Shown here one piece after another: positions 49,529 to 57,947 of a DNA stretch of 64,000 nucleotides; position 1 is the stretch's first letter; each line of letters opens with the position of its first letter. Below the pieces are notes generated by a model. That model saw only the letters and a list, made by a program, of their open reading frames with translations, was not told the DNA's origin and made no database searches. A program made the position numbers and the translations under genes. Source of the stretch: S015-6 sp964384945 (GTDB lineage Bacteria > Desulfobacterota > DSWW01); the NCBI GenBank assembly GCA_964384945.1, contig CAYLMK010000014.1, positions 62,001-126,000 on the forward strand. The letters run 5' to 3'.

Positions 49529-49657
49529 ATGAGGCTTTTCATTACCTGGTTCTCTCTGGGGGCGAGGATCCTCTTCTCTGGTTTTTTTGTGCTTGCTCTA
49601 GCGGAGCTTGTGGATGACGTGGAATCTCCTTTGACTATGGCCGTGTTCATTTTCTAG
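49529..49657 (+). CDS. Candidate small hydrophobic protein (42 residues)
   Basis: ATG 49529 follows a very strong GGAGGAGG eight bases upstream. The product begins MRLFITWFSLGARILFSGFF and is a single membrane-helix-like peptide with an acidic segment (LVDDVE). It is 95 bases after the MazF gene. Too short for family recognition; it may be a membrane peptide or a chance frame, but the RBS makes it worth listing. Confidence 0.4.
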   Translation: MRLFITWFSLGARILFSGFFVLALAELVDDVESPLTMAVFIF

Positions 49658-51104
49658 AGCGGGCTTGTTGGCCTATTTGCAGTCGTCGCCTCCAAAACCT
49701 GGAGGTGCGTAATCCGGTCTACACACTGTCTCTCTGCTGTGTGATGAGTTTCCGACCCGAGCCAGATATCGTCCTTGTGTCAGTGTCTTGAGAAGCGTTT
49801 CCAGATTCTCAAAGACCAGCCCCTGCTCGGCCTTCAATCTCTCTCCTTTTTCTCCACGCTTCCAAGCCTGAATGAATCCTTGGGCCGTGTTGGTCGAATC
49901 GCCGATCCCGATTTAAATCTTTTTTTTCACCTCCGTCCTTTCCTCACACTATCAATATCTTTCAAGGAAGGTGTGGTGAAAGTTCAGCTAACCGCTCAAG
50001 AATACGAACCTCTTACGTCAGTCCGCAGAATCCCTGGCATGCGTGCTGGAGAGGATAACCCTGAGCCCCTCGGTCTCCAGGAACTCAGCGCTGATGCTCT
50101 AATGCAATGGACGTGCGGACGTCCCTACAAATTCCCCACCGGTGCCGGCGTACACCGATCATCCCTCTCTTCACTGATAGATTCCCACGTAGGTATCGGA
50201 TCCGAGACATCGCCTTCCCATCCACCATCCTACGTCTCTGATGCCTCTCCCAGCTGAGAAATTCGACTACCTCCACGTCCTCGAAGCTCTCTTGGCTCTT
50301 CCGGCTCCCTGCTGTTCCATGCTCTCATGGCCGTTCCACGTTCCTTCTTCGAATGTCTTGAAGCCAATCATGGAAGGATACAGCGCCCGTTTTCTGTATC
50401 TGCACCCCCTGATATTATCTCAATTACTTGCTCAACATCCAAAATGATGGACTTCCAGCATATCACATCTTCGAAACAAACCTCGCCAGCCGCAAGTGAG
50501 CGTGATCACGCTTATTGATGGCTTCGTTTTCGCGATACTTGATGGAGGCTCCCCTGCTCGGTTCGGGAATCCAGGAGGGCAAACATCCCAGGACCGTGGC
50601 CCGAACCGTACTTTGCCGTCGGCTGGGCCTCCGGCAAAGATGAGTGGGACGGGGTGATAGCAAACCCCATGCCACTCGGATTCGAGCCTCTTTCCGGTAA
50701 GGTGTTGGAATCAAGCTTCTTTCCCCTGATCACGATAAATGATGGAAAAGGGAGCTTCTCCCTCAAAGATCGTGATCAGAAAGACGGGGGTTCTCAATCG
50801 ATTTTCATGCTCACGCTGACGCAAGAGGCAATCCTTCGACGTTGCCTGCAGTAGGCGGTCAATGGTCTTCTTGGTAATTCTCATCCAGTAATTTCGAGTG
50901 AGATGTCTCCTGCTCGGCATCCGCTTCCTACGCATCTGACGCCGAGATGATCACGGCAATCAGAATGCTGCGAACCATTCCCGGGCTTTTGCCGGTTTTC
51001 GCTTTTTTTGGAAAGTCCTTCACTCCCCCCAGAGATTGCACTCCGGTTGAAAAGCCACAGGGTTCTGCACCACCTGCCTTGAGACTGTACGAATGGAAGG
51101 AGGG
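49658..51104. other. 1.4-kb stretch without recognisable genes
   Basis: Six-frame reading gives only short frames with no family signature, no consistent RBS and no codon bias like the neighbours. The base composition is lower in GC than the rest of the window. No terminal inverted repeats, transposase motifs or tRNA-like folds were recognised by eye. It separates the toxin-antitoxin pair from the minus-strand glycoside cluster and is probably decayed sequence or a junction of horizontally gained DNA. Confidence 0.5.
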
Positions 51105-53663
51105 TTACAGACTGATTCGGTGGGATCCTCTATCCAGTTCTTCCACAGGCTGACCCTCGAGGTCCAGTATAAAGGGAATGGGGGACTCTATCGCCAAGGA
51201 TAGCCTATCGACTTCGACCTTTATGAAGCCATTTGGCGTGGGTACGGAACCTCTCGCCCATTCCAACTTGCCCAATCGAGGCGCGATGCGAGCCACTCCA
51301 TATCCAGGCACTGCGGGCTGGACGCCCAGTGTGTAGAACATCACATCCCTTGCTGTTGTACAGCTCCAGCCATGACAATTCGTGCCCCCGGTCCACAGCT
51401 CTCCAATCGTATCGTATCCCGTCTCCAGGTATCTCGCCCACCTTCTATACAGCTCCGGCATAAGATCCGCCCTTCCCGCCATGGCCACTGCGTCATGCAC
51501 AACGTATTGCATGAAGGGTTGGGCAAGCACGACATCCTTCTCCAGGTCCCAGTCCGGCTGATATGTACCCTCGATGATCCTACGCACTTTTTGCGGATCG
51601 ATCCTGCCTTCCTGGTCCCCCATCCACGGACGGTCCACCAACCTTTCCACGTCGGTAATTCTCTCAAGGATCCGCGCCAGTCGCTCTTGGGGCGCAAGTC
51701 CCGCGCATATCGCAAGGGCACCCGCCAACTGGCTCATGGCCTTCTGCGGGACCCCGTCTTTCACGTGATCCACGTACGATCCCTTGGATTCGTCCCAGAA
51801 TACCTCAAACGCGATTCTTATCTTCTCATACAGTCTGCGGGCCCATTCCTCTCTGTTACGATCGTCCAACCACGCAGCCATTTCCGCGTATTCCTTCAGG
51901 CCTCGGGCCCATAGTGCATTGATGCAAGAAGAGGTGTCTTCCACCATGACGAACGACCAGTCGATGAGATTCCATTCAGGCACATCGCTCAGCAGGCCAT
52001 TGGAGCCCTGGTACTGTGCGTACCACTGGAGAAGTCGCTCGATGGTGGGCATCATTTCTCCGACAAGTTCTTTGTCCCCCATGAAAAGGTGGAGAAGGTA
52101 GACGGAATGCACCCAGTGCAATCCCCAGTCCGGGATCGTCATGACCCTGAAATGCTCCAGTTCGCTGGCAACACTGATGGGCAACAGCCCATCACTCCGT
52201 GGGGAGTTCCCCAGGACGACCTGCTGAGCGGCCAGACTCCAGTCCGGGTTATTCGTCAAATGTACGAGTATCTCAACGACCGAATCCCCTGTAAAAGAAC
52301 GTTGCTCGCGTGTGGGACAATCCAGCATCGCGTCCTGTGAGTTGAGAGAGACAGTTCGAATGCCTGCCTTGTAAATGGCGTTCAGCACCTCATCACTGCA
52401 TTCAAAGTAGGCATCCGCGGACCAGGGGAACAGCTGCTCTTCCGTGAAGAAGCTCGTCAAGGCCACGGGACCGGAGGCCTTTCGTATCAAAACGATCACA
52501 TAACGGAAGCCTTTCGTGTCAAAGGGCCTGAAGACATCTTGATGTCCTCTCGCCGTATACCTTGCCCCACAATACATGGTCGTCGGATTGAGGGGATCGA
52601 GAGCCGTACAGTCCTCCATGAAGGCCATATCCACAACGGCACCTGCGGGAGCAACCATATCCAGTTGAACGATTCCTGCGACAATGGATCCCATATCGAT
52701 GAGGCATCGTACGTACCCGCCCTGGGGAATCACAACCGGTTTGGGCAACCCTTGTTCCGGTTCGGTCCATTCGATCGGGTCTCTACCAAGGGACTCCAGA
52801 CATTGGATCACCGGATCGTCGTGTTCCCCTAGCACGTCCTTTTCGATGTATTCCACCTTAACGGACCTGGGACGCTTGATCTCCCCACCCAGTTTCGGTA
52901 TGGGTCGAGGGAAGAGGGGACCGTACGGATACGAAGGAGGCTGCGTGTGTGCGAGTCCCCCTGAAGGGATTTCCTTCAACTGACAGAATTCAACATGTGC
53001 CGACAGCATATTCAAAGCCGGGACACGTGCGGCATTCATCCATTCGAGATCGTCGTAATCTCTTGAGTTCCAGTTGCACGGCAACTTTCGCGCGTCAAGG
53101 ATTTCGATAGGAAGACCGGATCTCACCGAATGGGCGGATCGCAATTCCGTCCACGCGTCACTCTTGAGCACCTTCCAGGCTTCGTCACTGACCAGCCAAT
53201 TGCCTTCTCCAAGGTGCGCCTCGAAAACCATAACGGCGGACCGTCCCAGTTCCGTATTGTACATTGCGGGCATCCACCAGGATCTCGGGATACCGTAGTA
53301 CTTGACACAGACGGCAAGCGTATTCCGGCCTTCTTCGAGATAGGGCGCCAGATCAAACAGATCGTAATGGAGTCTATGCGGCTGACTCCTTATGGGACCA
53401 CGAAAGACTTCCTTTTCGTTCGCGTAAAGAATATATCTCGAGTCTGCCGTTATCCGCGTCGGCACCCCCTCGGAAGTCTTCTGCCAGTTGAAGGATCTCC
53501 GGAACAGGAGGTGAACTTCTTCTCGCTCCGCAACGCTGGGGTCTTCGGTCGCCTCGTTGGTTTTCCTGATCGGCCATGAGATCCAATGGCCTCTCCATCT
53601 GAGTTCCGGGAAATCGTGCTTTGTGATCTTTCTCACCGGGCCGCCCGTCTCCTTCCGGATCAT
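51105..53663 (-). CDS. GH78-type alpha-L-rhamnosidase-like protein
   Basis: About 852 residues from ATG 53663, which follows GGAGGAG; the open frame continues upstream but then reads antisense-like sequence inside the GMC oxidoreductase gene. The mid-region AMLDCPTREQRSFTGDS corresponds to the catalytic-domain motif DCPQRDERLGWTGD of GH78 rhamnosidases (the general-acid position shows Glu instead of the usual Asp). It is preceded by two beta-sandwich-like domains and followed by an (alpha/alpha)6 helical region. No signal peptide is seen, so it would act in the cytoplasm. It would remove terminal rhamnose or a related sugar. It is the last gene of the C-glycoside cluster. Confidence 0.8.
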   Translation of the reverse strand: MIRKETGGPVRKITKHDFPELRWRGHWISWPIRKTNEATEDPSVAEREEVHLLFRRSFNWQKTSEGVPTRITADSRYILYANEKEVFRGPIRSQPHRLHYDLFDLAPYLEEGRNTLAVCVKYYGIPRSWWMPAMYNTELGRSAVMVFEAHLGEGNWLVSDEAWKVLKSDAWTELRSAHSVRSGLPIEILDARKLPCNWNSRDYDDLEWMNAARVPALNMLSAHVEFCQLKEIPSGGLAHTQPPSYPYGPLFPRPIPKLGGEIKRPRSVKVEYIEKDVLGEHDDPVIQCLESLGRDPIEWTEPEQGLPKPVVIPQGGYVRCLIDMGSIVAGIVQLDMVAPAGAVVDMAFMEDCTALDPLNPTTMYCGARYTARGHQDVFRPFDTKGFRYVIVLIRKASGPVALTSFFTEEQLFPWSADAYFECSDEVLNAIYKAGIRTVSLNSQDAMLDCPTREQRSFTGDSVVEILVHLTNNPDWSLAAQQVVLGNSPRSDGLLPISVASELEHFRVMTIPDWGLHWVHSVYLLHLFMGDKELVGEMMPTIERLLQWYAQYQGSNGLLSDVPEWNLIDWSFVMVEDTSSCINALWARGLKEYAEMAAWLDDRNREEWARRLYEKIRIAFEVFWDESKGSYVDHVKDGVPQKAMSQLAGALAICAGLAPQERLARILERITDVERLVDRPWMGDQEGRIDPQKVRRIIEGTYQPDWDLEKDVVLAQPFMQYVVHDAVAMAGRADLMPELYRRWARYLETGYDTIGELWTGGTNCHGWSCTTARDVMFYTLGVQPAVPGYGVARIAPRLGKLEWARGSVPTPNGFIKVEVDRLSLAIESPIPFILDLEGQPVEELDRGSHRISL

Positions 53664-53743
53664 CTCTCCTCCCATCGCCATGTGGATGTGCCCGCACCGC
53701 AAGCCCCCTTCAAGTCCTGCTAGAAGGGTGCTGTTCGTTGTAC

Positions 53744-55408
53744 CTACAGCCCTCCCCTCGTGCATTCTTTCGCGATGTACTCGCAGGCCCGGGCAGTAAG
53801 AGCCACACTTGTAAGGGTGTGGCCAACGCTGCCGCAACTCACGCAACAACTCCCATCCGTAACGAACAGGTTTTTCACGTCCCAACACTGGTTGTACGGA
53901 TCGAGGACCGATTTGGACGGATCTTCGCCCATGCGGGCGCCTCCACACTCGTGGATGACCGCACCCGGCGCCACGCTCTTGGCGAATGCCTTGCGCAAGA
54001 CCCACCGGCTCACGAAATCTAACCGACCGCTCTCGTCCAGTCCGACGAGAGGATTGCCCGCGAATTTGATGTCGAACCCACACAGCCGGGCCATCGTCTT
54101 CATGCTCTCCAGGATGTGGCGCATCATGGCGTGCTCGTTCTTGAAGAACCTGCATTCGACGTGTGCCACCGGGATCCCCCAGGCATCCCTCTTGTTCCTG
54201 TCGATGGAAATCCGATTCTCCGCGTAAGGAAGGGTTTCCCCGAACCCCAGCATCCCGAACACGGACGGCTGGTCGTCCGGCGCGTACATGCCCCCGACTG
54301 TGGCCTGGATACCGTAGCCTCTTACGAACGTCTCCTCGCCTCCCTTCCCCAGGTTCTGGAACCTCGGCAAGTAGACGCCGTGAGCCGGCACGTAAGGGTC
54401 CCGGTCCAGGGAAGGGTCGTACTGCCAGCCGGTCGAGCCGGGGATCGACCCGAAGACGAGGCTCGTGCACTGGTCCATGAAATAGCGGCCAAGGAGGCCC
54501 GAGGAATTCCCCAACCCATCCGGATGCTTCGGGCACGCGGAGTTGAGCAGGAGGCGGACAGACTCGATGGTGGAGGCGCAAAGGACCACCACGTGCGCGC
54601 GTACCTTGTGGACCTCCCGGGTGTTCCGGTCCACGAACACGACGCCGTCGGCCTTGCCGGTGGTTGGATCCGTGGTGATCTGCTTGACCACCGCGTCGGT
54701 GCGCAGGGTGAGGCGGCCTGTCTCCAGAGCGGCGAGCACAGGCAGAGGAACCCGTTTCAGATTCGGCACCAGCATCCTCAGGGGCATGACACGTCTTTCC
54801 GGCCATTCGGCCTCCACCTTCTTCTTGAACTCGGCCTCCAGAGCGGTGAAACAGGGTGCCTTGACGTACAGGCCATCCGGGACGGCCGGGTGCCTTTCAC
54901 AGGTGCCGTAAACCCCCAGAAAGGTCTCCACCTTGTCGTAATAGGGGGCCAATTCCTGATACGTCACGGGCCAGTCCTCGCCGTGTCCGTCCCGGCTCGC
55001 CGCCTTGAAATCATAATCCGACATGCGCAGTACGACCCGGCCCCACGTGTGCAGCCGTCCGCCCAGTTGTCTTCCCCTCGGCCACAGGTAGAACTGGTCC
55101 TTCGGGGTGGTATATGGGTTCTGCCGGTCGTTCACGTAGAGGTGCCGGGTATGCCGGGAGAATCCCGTAAACCGTGCCTGGATATGCTGCCCTGCAAGGG
55201 CAGCTCGGAGACGGACGCCCATTTCGAGTCCCTTCGGGTGTCCGGAAGAGTTCAAATCCGGGAAATCCCGCTCCGAGATATTGCGGCCCGCCTCCAGCAG
55301 CAGGACTTCGAGTCCCTTTTCGGTGAGTTCCTTGGCAGCCATGCTTCCCGTGGCGCCCGAGCCCACAACAACGGCGTCGTATATCCTGCCCGTCACTTCC
55401 GTCATCAT
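53744..55408 (-). CDS. GMC-type FAD sugar oxidoreductase (candidate C-glycoside 3-oxidase)
   Basis: 554 residues from ATG 55408 (or 55405), with GGGGAG upstream. YDAVVVGSGATGSMAAKELTEKG is the GMC N-terminal FAD motif, the middle has WGRVVLRM, and the end has LFVTDGSCCVSCGSVGHTLT followed by the C-terminal helix, as in glucose/pyranose oxidoreductases. The gene lies just before the alpha subunit of the C-deglycosidase in reverse order. In the carminate (Car) system an FAD GMC oxidoreductase (CarA) oxidises the 3-hydroxyl of the C-linked glucose so CarBC can cleave it. The same role is inferred here. It would be cytoplasmic, and its electron acceptor is unknown in an anaerobe. Confidence 0.8.
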   Translation of the reverse strand: MMTEVTGRIYDAVVVGSGATGSMAAKELTEKGLEVLLLEAGRNISERDFPDLNSSGHPKGLEMGVRLRAALAGQHIQARFTGFSRHTRHLYVNDRQNPYTTPKDQFYLWPRGRQLGGRLHTWGRVVLRMSDYDFKAASRDGHGEDWPVTYQELAPYYDKVETFLGVYGTCERHPAVPDGLYVKAPCFTALEAEFKKKVEAEWPERRVMPLRMLVPNLKRVPLPVLAALETGRLTLRTDAVVKQITTDPTTGKADGVVFVDRNTREVHKVRAHVVVLCASTIESVRLLLNSACPKHPDGLGNSSGLLGRYFMDQCTSLVFGSIPGSTGWQYDPSLDRDPYVPAHGVYLPRFQNLGKGGEETFVRGYGIQATVGGMYAPDDQPSVFGMLGFGETLPYAENRISIDRNKRDAWGIPVAHVECRFFKNEHAMMRHILESMKTMARLCGFDIKFAGNPLVGLDESGRLDFVSRWVLRKAFAKSVAPGAVIHECGGARMGEDPSKSVLDPYNQCWDVKNLFVTDGSCCVSCGSVGHTLTSVALTARACEYIAKECTRGGL

Positions 55409-55505
55409 GCCTCTCCCCTTTGGAGCGTCCTCCCCGATCCGAAGGAAGACACGCAATGTCCCATGATTCCTACCATTCCGGCTCGGACCATAAAGGCGCG
55501 AACTG

Positions 55506-56498
55506 TCAGGTCGGTATCGGCTCATACCCAAGATGGCGCCGCAGCAGGTTCTGATGTTTCCTTACCATCTCCACCGCGTTCGGCTCGGCATCCAGAGCCC
55601 ACCCTTCGTATTCCGAACAGATATAGCCCTCATACCCTGACTCCCGCATTACCTTAAGCATGTCCCCGTAAGCGATGGAGGGCTCTTCACCGTTTTGGTC
55701 GATGTCGAAGAATTTCCCGTGCACATTCACGGCAAACGGCATGCAGGCTGCCAGGGAATCCGCATCCTGGATGGAAGCGACGTGAAGGCACAGCTCCGCC
55801 AGCGGTCTCAGTTCTTCCGGGATTCCCACCGCATCCACGGCACTCATCCATTTTCTGGACTCCGTCGACACCAGGAAGCTGACCAGCTTGTCCATAAGGT
55901 CTCGCGGAAATCCCGCCGCGACTATGGCGCCGGTCAGGCGCGGGGGAATGGTGTGCGCCCATCCTCCCATGTCCGGAATCACGCCAAAATGGGGAGAATC
56001 GATCTCTCTGAGTCGCTCGATGTTCAATCCTCCCTCCATCATGAACTCCACGGTGTAGGGCGCATGGATCTCCACGCCCAGCTTGATCCCGTATTGCTCG
56101 GCCTGTTCCAGTCCCCGCAGGGCCACTTCCACGGGCGTGGTGGCCGCGAGCCTCATGACCGGAATCCCCAGTTCGTGGGCATGTCTCAGGTCCCTCTTGA
56201 TCTGACGGACCATCTCCTCCGCGGTCAATCTTCCGTTGGTCCTGATTCCGGTGTCCACATACGCCGTGCAGCAGGTGAACTCCAGGCCGCATCGTTCTAC
56301 GGCCCTTCTGAGTCTCACCAGCTCCTGCATTGAGGGATGCGGCCAGTTGGGGATGTGGGCCGCGTTCAGTATCTCCACACCGGTTGCCCCCAACTCGGCG
56401 ACTTTGGCGATGCATTCTTCGACGGACATCGCGTGTGATCTCAATTCCTGTTGAAACCCATACAGGGCCACTGCGAGCTTCAATTTGCCCTGCCTCAT
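55506..56498 (-). CDS. carB: C-glycoside deglycosidase alpha-like subunit (sugar-phosphate isomerase/epimerase fold)
   Basis: 330 residues with GGAGCT upstream. It is a xylose-isomerase-like TIM barrel with candidate metal ligands Glu in KLGVEIHAPY, Asp in FGVIPDMGGW, His in AVNVHGKFFDI and Glu in YICSEYEGW. The partner gene immediately upstream encodes the DUF6379-type beta subunit, and the GMC oxidoreductase lies downstream. That trio equals the CarA/B/C and DgpA-type arrangement, where B/C forms a Mn-dependent C-deglycosidase that removes a 3-keto-sugar by beta-elimination. By sequence alone it could be a plain sugar epimerase; the neighbour decides. Confidence 0.8.
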   Translation of the reverse strand: MRQGKLKLAVALYGFQQELRSHAMSVEECIAKVAELGATGVEILNAAHIPNWPHPSMQELVRLRRAVERCGLEFTCCTAYVDTGIRTNGRLTAEEMVRQIKRDLRHAHELGIPVMRLAATTPVEVALRGLEQAEQYGIKLGVEIHAPYTVEFMMEGGLNIERLREIDSPHFGVIPDMGGWAHTIPPRLTGAIVAAGFPRDLMDKLVSFLVSTESRKWMSAVDAVGIPEELRPLAELCLHVASIQDADSLAACMPFAVNVHGKFFDIDQNGEEPSIAYGDMLKVMRESGYEGYICSEYEGWALDAEPNAVEMVRKHQNLLRRHLGYEPIPT

Positions 56499-56513
56499 GC
56501 TGAGCTCCGTGTC

Positions 56514-56939
56514 TCACTTCATGACAAGAGTCTTGCTGTCAAAGGAATTCTCGTACAGCGGGCCCTGGTCCGGATCCATGGATTCCGGCTTCAGCAGTTC
56601 CCACCGGAACCGCGCGTACAGCTCGACCTGGTGCTCACCCGGATCGAGTCCGCCCTCCTGGTTAACGATCAGCGAGGGCCTTGTGTCGACACTCCACCAT
56701 TCGCTTTCCAGCCAGGGCACCTCGTCCATCCTGAAATGGGTGCCCCGCAGGCACAGTTCCATGACCCTTTCGTCCACGAGTTCACCGTCCACCTTCAACA
56801 GGAACTGCTCGAAGCAGGAAAGCGGAAGCGCCCGGTAGAACGGAAGTTCCATTTCGATCTTGTAGCCGATCACTTCGTTCCCGTAACGGATATTCTCGAA
56901 TCCCTCTCTTGCAATGAAGTACTGGTCCAGTCCGATCAT
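56514..56939 (-). CDS. carC: C-glycoside deglycosidase beta subunit (DUF6379-like)
   Basis: 141 residues from ATG 56939, with GAGGAG seven bases upstream; a longer frame to 57188 overlaps the amidohydrolase. The segments GYKIEMELPFYRALPL, EQFLLKVDGE and GGLDPGEHQVEL match the C-glycoside deglycosidase beta-subunit domain (a beta-sandwich with the PYYRGIPLS-type motif). In the known enzymes this subunit completes the substrate pocket of the TIM-barrel partner. It is separated from the alpha gene by 15 bases, so co-translation is likely. This gives strong support for the C-glycoside assignment. Confidence 0.85.
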   Translation of the reverse strand: MIGLDQYFIAREGFENIRYGNEVIGYKIEMELPFYRALPLSCFEQFLLKVDGELVDERVMELCLRGTHFRMDEVPWLESEWWSVDTRPSLIVNQEGGLDPGEHQVELYARFRWELLKPESMDPDQGPLYENSFDSKTLVMK

Positions 56940-56989
56940 TTCGCGTCTCCTCGGTTTGGGCATTCCCTCTCTACACCCTCCTCCAGTGG

Positions 56990-57922
56990 TTACTCGATTC
57001 CGAACACCTCCATCGCGGTGCCGCACAGAATCGCTTCCATCTCTTCTTCCTGGAAGGCCACATCGGTCTGGGGGTCGGTGAAGACTTTCACGTACTGATC
57101 CGTCGGGAGGATCGCGCAGGGCAGCGGCGTATCCGTGGCCCACATGAGCTTTGCCGCGCCGCACTCCTCGATCAGGAGTCTCAGCCACTCGTAAAATCTC
57201 CCGGCGCCCCAGGACACATAGGAAACCTGATGGTAGGAGAGGTCAAAATAGACGTTCGGTATCAGCTTCCCGTACATCACCGCCTCGTTCCACAGATCCA
57301 TGGCCACGTGGGCCATGATCATCTTCGTATCCGGAAACCGCATAGCCGCCTCGGCAATGAACACGGGCCGCTGCGTGTCCAGGCTGACCGGAGCAGCAGG
57401 CTGCGCTCCTGTGTGAAACATGATCGGTACGCCCCATTCGCCGCACTTCTCATAAAAGGGATACAGGACCTCATCCGTTGCCCGGAACCCCGCAGCCGGA
57501 TGCAGCTTGATCCCCTTCATGCCCCATTGCTCCATACAACTTTCACAATGTTTCATGGCGCCCGGTCGGCGGGGATCCAAGGCTGCAAGGGCGACGAATC
57601 GATCCGGGTTGGCTTGGGCGATCTCCGCATAGATCCTGTTTGCCTCGAAGGGATGGATCTCCGGATCCCCGATCTCAGGCCCGAAATCCGAACCGAAGAT
57701 CACCGCCCTCTCAATTCCTGCGGCATCCATGGTCTCAAGCAGCCTTTTCCCGCCCGGATCGTACATCCCCTGAATCAGGTTCCTCCGAACGTCCTCGAGG
57801 GACATGTCCAGTTTGAACTTGTTCTTCATGGCCAGCCTCATGGTCCTAGCCATGCCCATCTCATAGGCCTCCGGGATGCCCTTTTCCATGAATATGTGCG
57901 CATGCGCGTCGATGATTCTCAT
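56990..57922 (-). CDS. Amidohydrolase-2-family metal-dependent hydrolase/decarboxylase
   Basis: 310 residues with RBS GGGGAGG. DAHAHI near the N-terminus is the HxH metal-binding motif; the FHTGAQ and MAHVAMD segments each provide another His, and ATDTPLP provides the Asp. This pattern fits the ACMSD-like amidohydrolase-2 family, which includes decarboxylases and lactone or ring-cleavage hydrolases for aromatic compounds. It is upstream of the C-deglycosidase genes and may process the aglycone or the released sugar-derived keto acid. The substrate is not known. Confidence 0.85.
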   Translation of the reverse strand: MRIIDAHAHIFMEKGIPEAYEMGMARTMRLAMKNKFKLDMSLEDVRRNLIQGMYDPGGKRLLETMDAAGIERAVIFGSDFGPEIGDPEIHPFEANRIYAEIAQANPDRFVALAALDPRRPGAMKHCESCMEQWGMKGIKLHPAAGFRATDEVLYPFYEKCGEWGVPIMFHTGAQPAAPVSLDTQRPVFIAEAAMRFPDTKMIMAHVAMDLWNEAVMYGKLIPNVYFDLSYHQVSYVSWGAGRFYEWLRLLIEECGAAKLMWATDTPLPCAILPTDQYVKVFTDPQTDVAFQEEEMEAILCGTAMEVFGIE

Positions 57923-57947
57923 CGGCTTTCCTCCCCTTCGCTCGTGG

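Noticed and set aside
49658..51104. Insertion sequence or transposase remnant
   Set aside because: No DDE motif, terminal repeats or matching frames were recognisable; only short, unrelated frames exist.
53664..54806. N-terminal extension of the GH78-like frame to 1233 residues
   Set aside because: The extension reads the GMC oxidoreductase gene in another frame. The ATG at 53663 has its own GGAGGAG, so the extension is not real.
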